A stretch of DNA of 45,657 nt from a virus. The stretch lies in IMG/VR virus record IMGVR_UViG_3300032753_000056, positions 1-45,657 of that record. The stretch is one strand, 5' to 3'. Of the stretch, positions 44,951 through 45,657 are shown one piece after another. The notes under the pieces were generated by a model that searched no databases, was not told the DNA's origin, and worked only from the letters and a program-made list of their open reading frames with translations. Every line of letters begins with the position of its first letter. The first letter of the stretch is position 1. Position numbers and translations under genes: made by a program.

Positions 44951-44978
44951 ATTATGATGCCAAAAACGGAGCTGTCAA
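44951..44978 (-). promoter_or_regulatory. sigma70-type promoter for the small RNA
   Basis: Minus strand: TTGACA (44978-44973), 16 bp, CATAAT (44956-44951). Confidence 0.65.
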
Positions 44979-45032
44979 ATGTAAATTTCTAATGAAACTT
45001 ACGGTGTCTACTCTAATCTCTCTTTCTTTTCG

Positions 45033-45073
45033 GGTGGTTTTGCCCTGCAGTTCGCGCTACAAGGCATACCACC
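45033..45073 (-). terminator. Strong hairpin after the last minus-strand gene
   Basis: GGTGGT/ACCACC encloses a second stem (GCCCTG with CAAGGC). It follows the stop codon of the 45080-45646 gene by about six bases. No U-tract, so termination may be inefficient or it may protect the 3' end. Confidence 0.55.
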
Positions 45074-45079
45074 AAACCG

Positions 45080-45646
45080 TTAGATGATGTTCTCGGCCTG
45101 CAGAACCGCAACAGTCTTATCTGTCAGATGAATGACGTTGCGAACGTTGGATTCGAGAAGTTCATCTTGCAGCTTTTGCTTTTGCTTCTTGCATTCAGCA
45201 ACAATGCTGCGGTAATTTTTTACGTCTTCGGTAGTGAGTACAGACGTTTGGACTTCGCCGGCTCGTCTATAACCGAATGCATCTTCTGCACGAGTGCGGA
45301 TCTTAGCTAGCTTACCGTCGATGACAGCTTGTTCAGCACGAACCTCAGCCTTAGCATAAGAACCGTAGAACTGAATGTCCTTTTCTAGGCGAGCGATATT
45401 TGCAAGCGTGCTATTGATATCGTAGCTGTTATTAACAGCATCAACTGACTTGCGAATCTCGTAGAGGGCATCAAGCAGAGCCGTACGACGACCGACGCTA
45501 GTACTAAAAGTAGTAGCAGCCGCTGCGATTGCAGCAATCGTGTCCTGGAACTCATTCAGCCCAACCGTGTAGTTGAAGTTTAGCCCCTTGATTGCTTCAT
45601 TGATAGCAACTTGCAGTGCATTTGCCTTACGCAGTGATACCTTCAT
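45080..45646 (-). CDS. Conserved helical phage protein (188 aa)
   Basis: MKVSLRKANALQVAINEAIKG, the motif LLDALYEIRKSVDAVNN and the middle segment IARLEKDIQFY identify a common family of helical phage proteins, mostly coiled coil, function unknown. Minus strand, TAGGAATAG-type leader at the window edge, followed by a strong hairpin. Confidence 0.8.
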   Translation of the reverse strand: MKVSLRKANALQVAINEAIKGLNFNYTVGLNEFQDTIAAIAAAATTFSTSVGRRTALLDALYEIRKSVDAVNNSYDINSTLANIARLEKDIQFYGSYAKAEVRAEQAVIDGKLAKIRTRAEDAFGYRRAGEVQTSVLTTEDVKNYRSIVAECKKQKQKLQDELLESNVRNVIHLTDKTVAVLQAENII

Positions 45647-45657
45647 TTTCTATTCCT

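Overview
This window looks like a stretch of a large tailed-phage (Caudoviricetes) genome, most likely a T4-type myovirus of a Gram-negative host. Evidence: about 95 tightly packed, mostly small genes with stop/start overlaps (ATGA, TAATG); many short families typical of phages; a phage DNA ligase; a long tail-fibre/adhesin block; homing-endonuclease-like genes; tRNAs; and two promoter classes. One class is sigma70-type (TTGAC-box, 17 bp, TANNNT). The other is a T4-late-type NATAAATA box. No terminase, capsid or polymerase gene lies in the window. Host and exact taxon cannot be read from the sequence.

Layout. 0-9.7 kb, plus strand: small accessory genes in short operons behind sigma70-type promoters, with a YqeY-like protein, an OB-fold protein, a possible RelE-type toxin fold, ATP-dependent DNA ligase and a large membrane/coiled-coil protein. 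9.7-14.7 kb: a proteostasis cluster of ClpX, Hsp20, ClpS and ClpP, interleaved with a metallophosphoesterase-fold protein that has lost most metal ligands, a membrane coiled-coil protein and a PD-(D/E)XK-like protein. 14.8-23.7 kb: more small phage families, a repeat protein made of 69-bp units, an intact metallophosphoesterase, two GIY-YIG-type mobile genes and dCMP deaminase. 23.7-27.4 kb: DUF4337 protein, deoxynucleotidase, AbrB-like protein, translation initiation factor IF-1, a Fe/Mn-superoxide-dismutase-like protein and a kinase-like protein. 27.4-35.3 kb: tail fibres/adhesins ending in a papain-family cysteine peptidase and a bidirectional terminator. 35.3-43.7 kb, mostly minus strand: small phage genes, a SleB-type cell-wall hydrolase with a structured leader, a MESH1/SpoT-type HD hydrolase, another GIY-YIG paralogue, a second intact metallophosphoesterase, a GNAT acetyltransferase and a degenerate GDPD-fold protein. 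43.7-45.1 kb: three tRNA genes (two Gly, one CAT) preceded by about 0.58 kb of highly structured non-coding RNA with its own consensus promoter, and a probable small RNA.

The most notable points are the complete phage-borne ClpXP machine with ClpS and Hsp20; two enzyme folds whose catalytic residues are almost all replaced; a large ornate non-coding RNA beside tRNAs, in the GOLLD/ROOL style; and a recurrent arrangement in which both promoter classes place the transcription start on the A of the start codon, implying leaderless mRNAs. IF-1, YqeY, tRNAs and ClpXP together suggest a phage that interferes with host translation and protein turnover. All functional calls come from reading motifs by eye; no database search was run.
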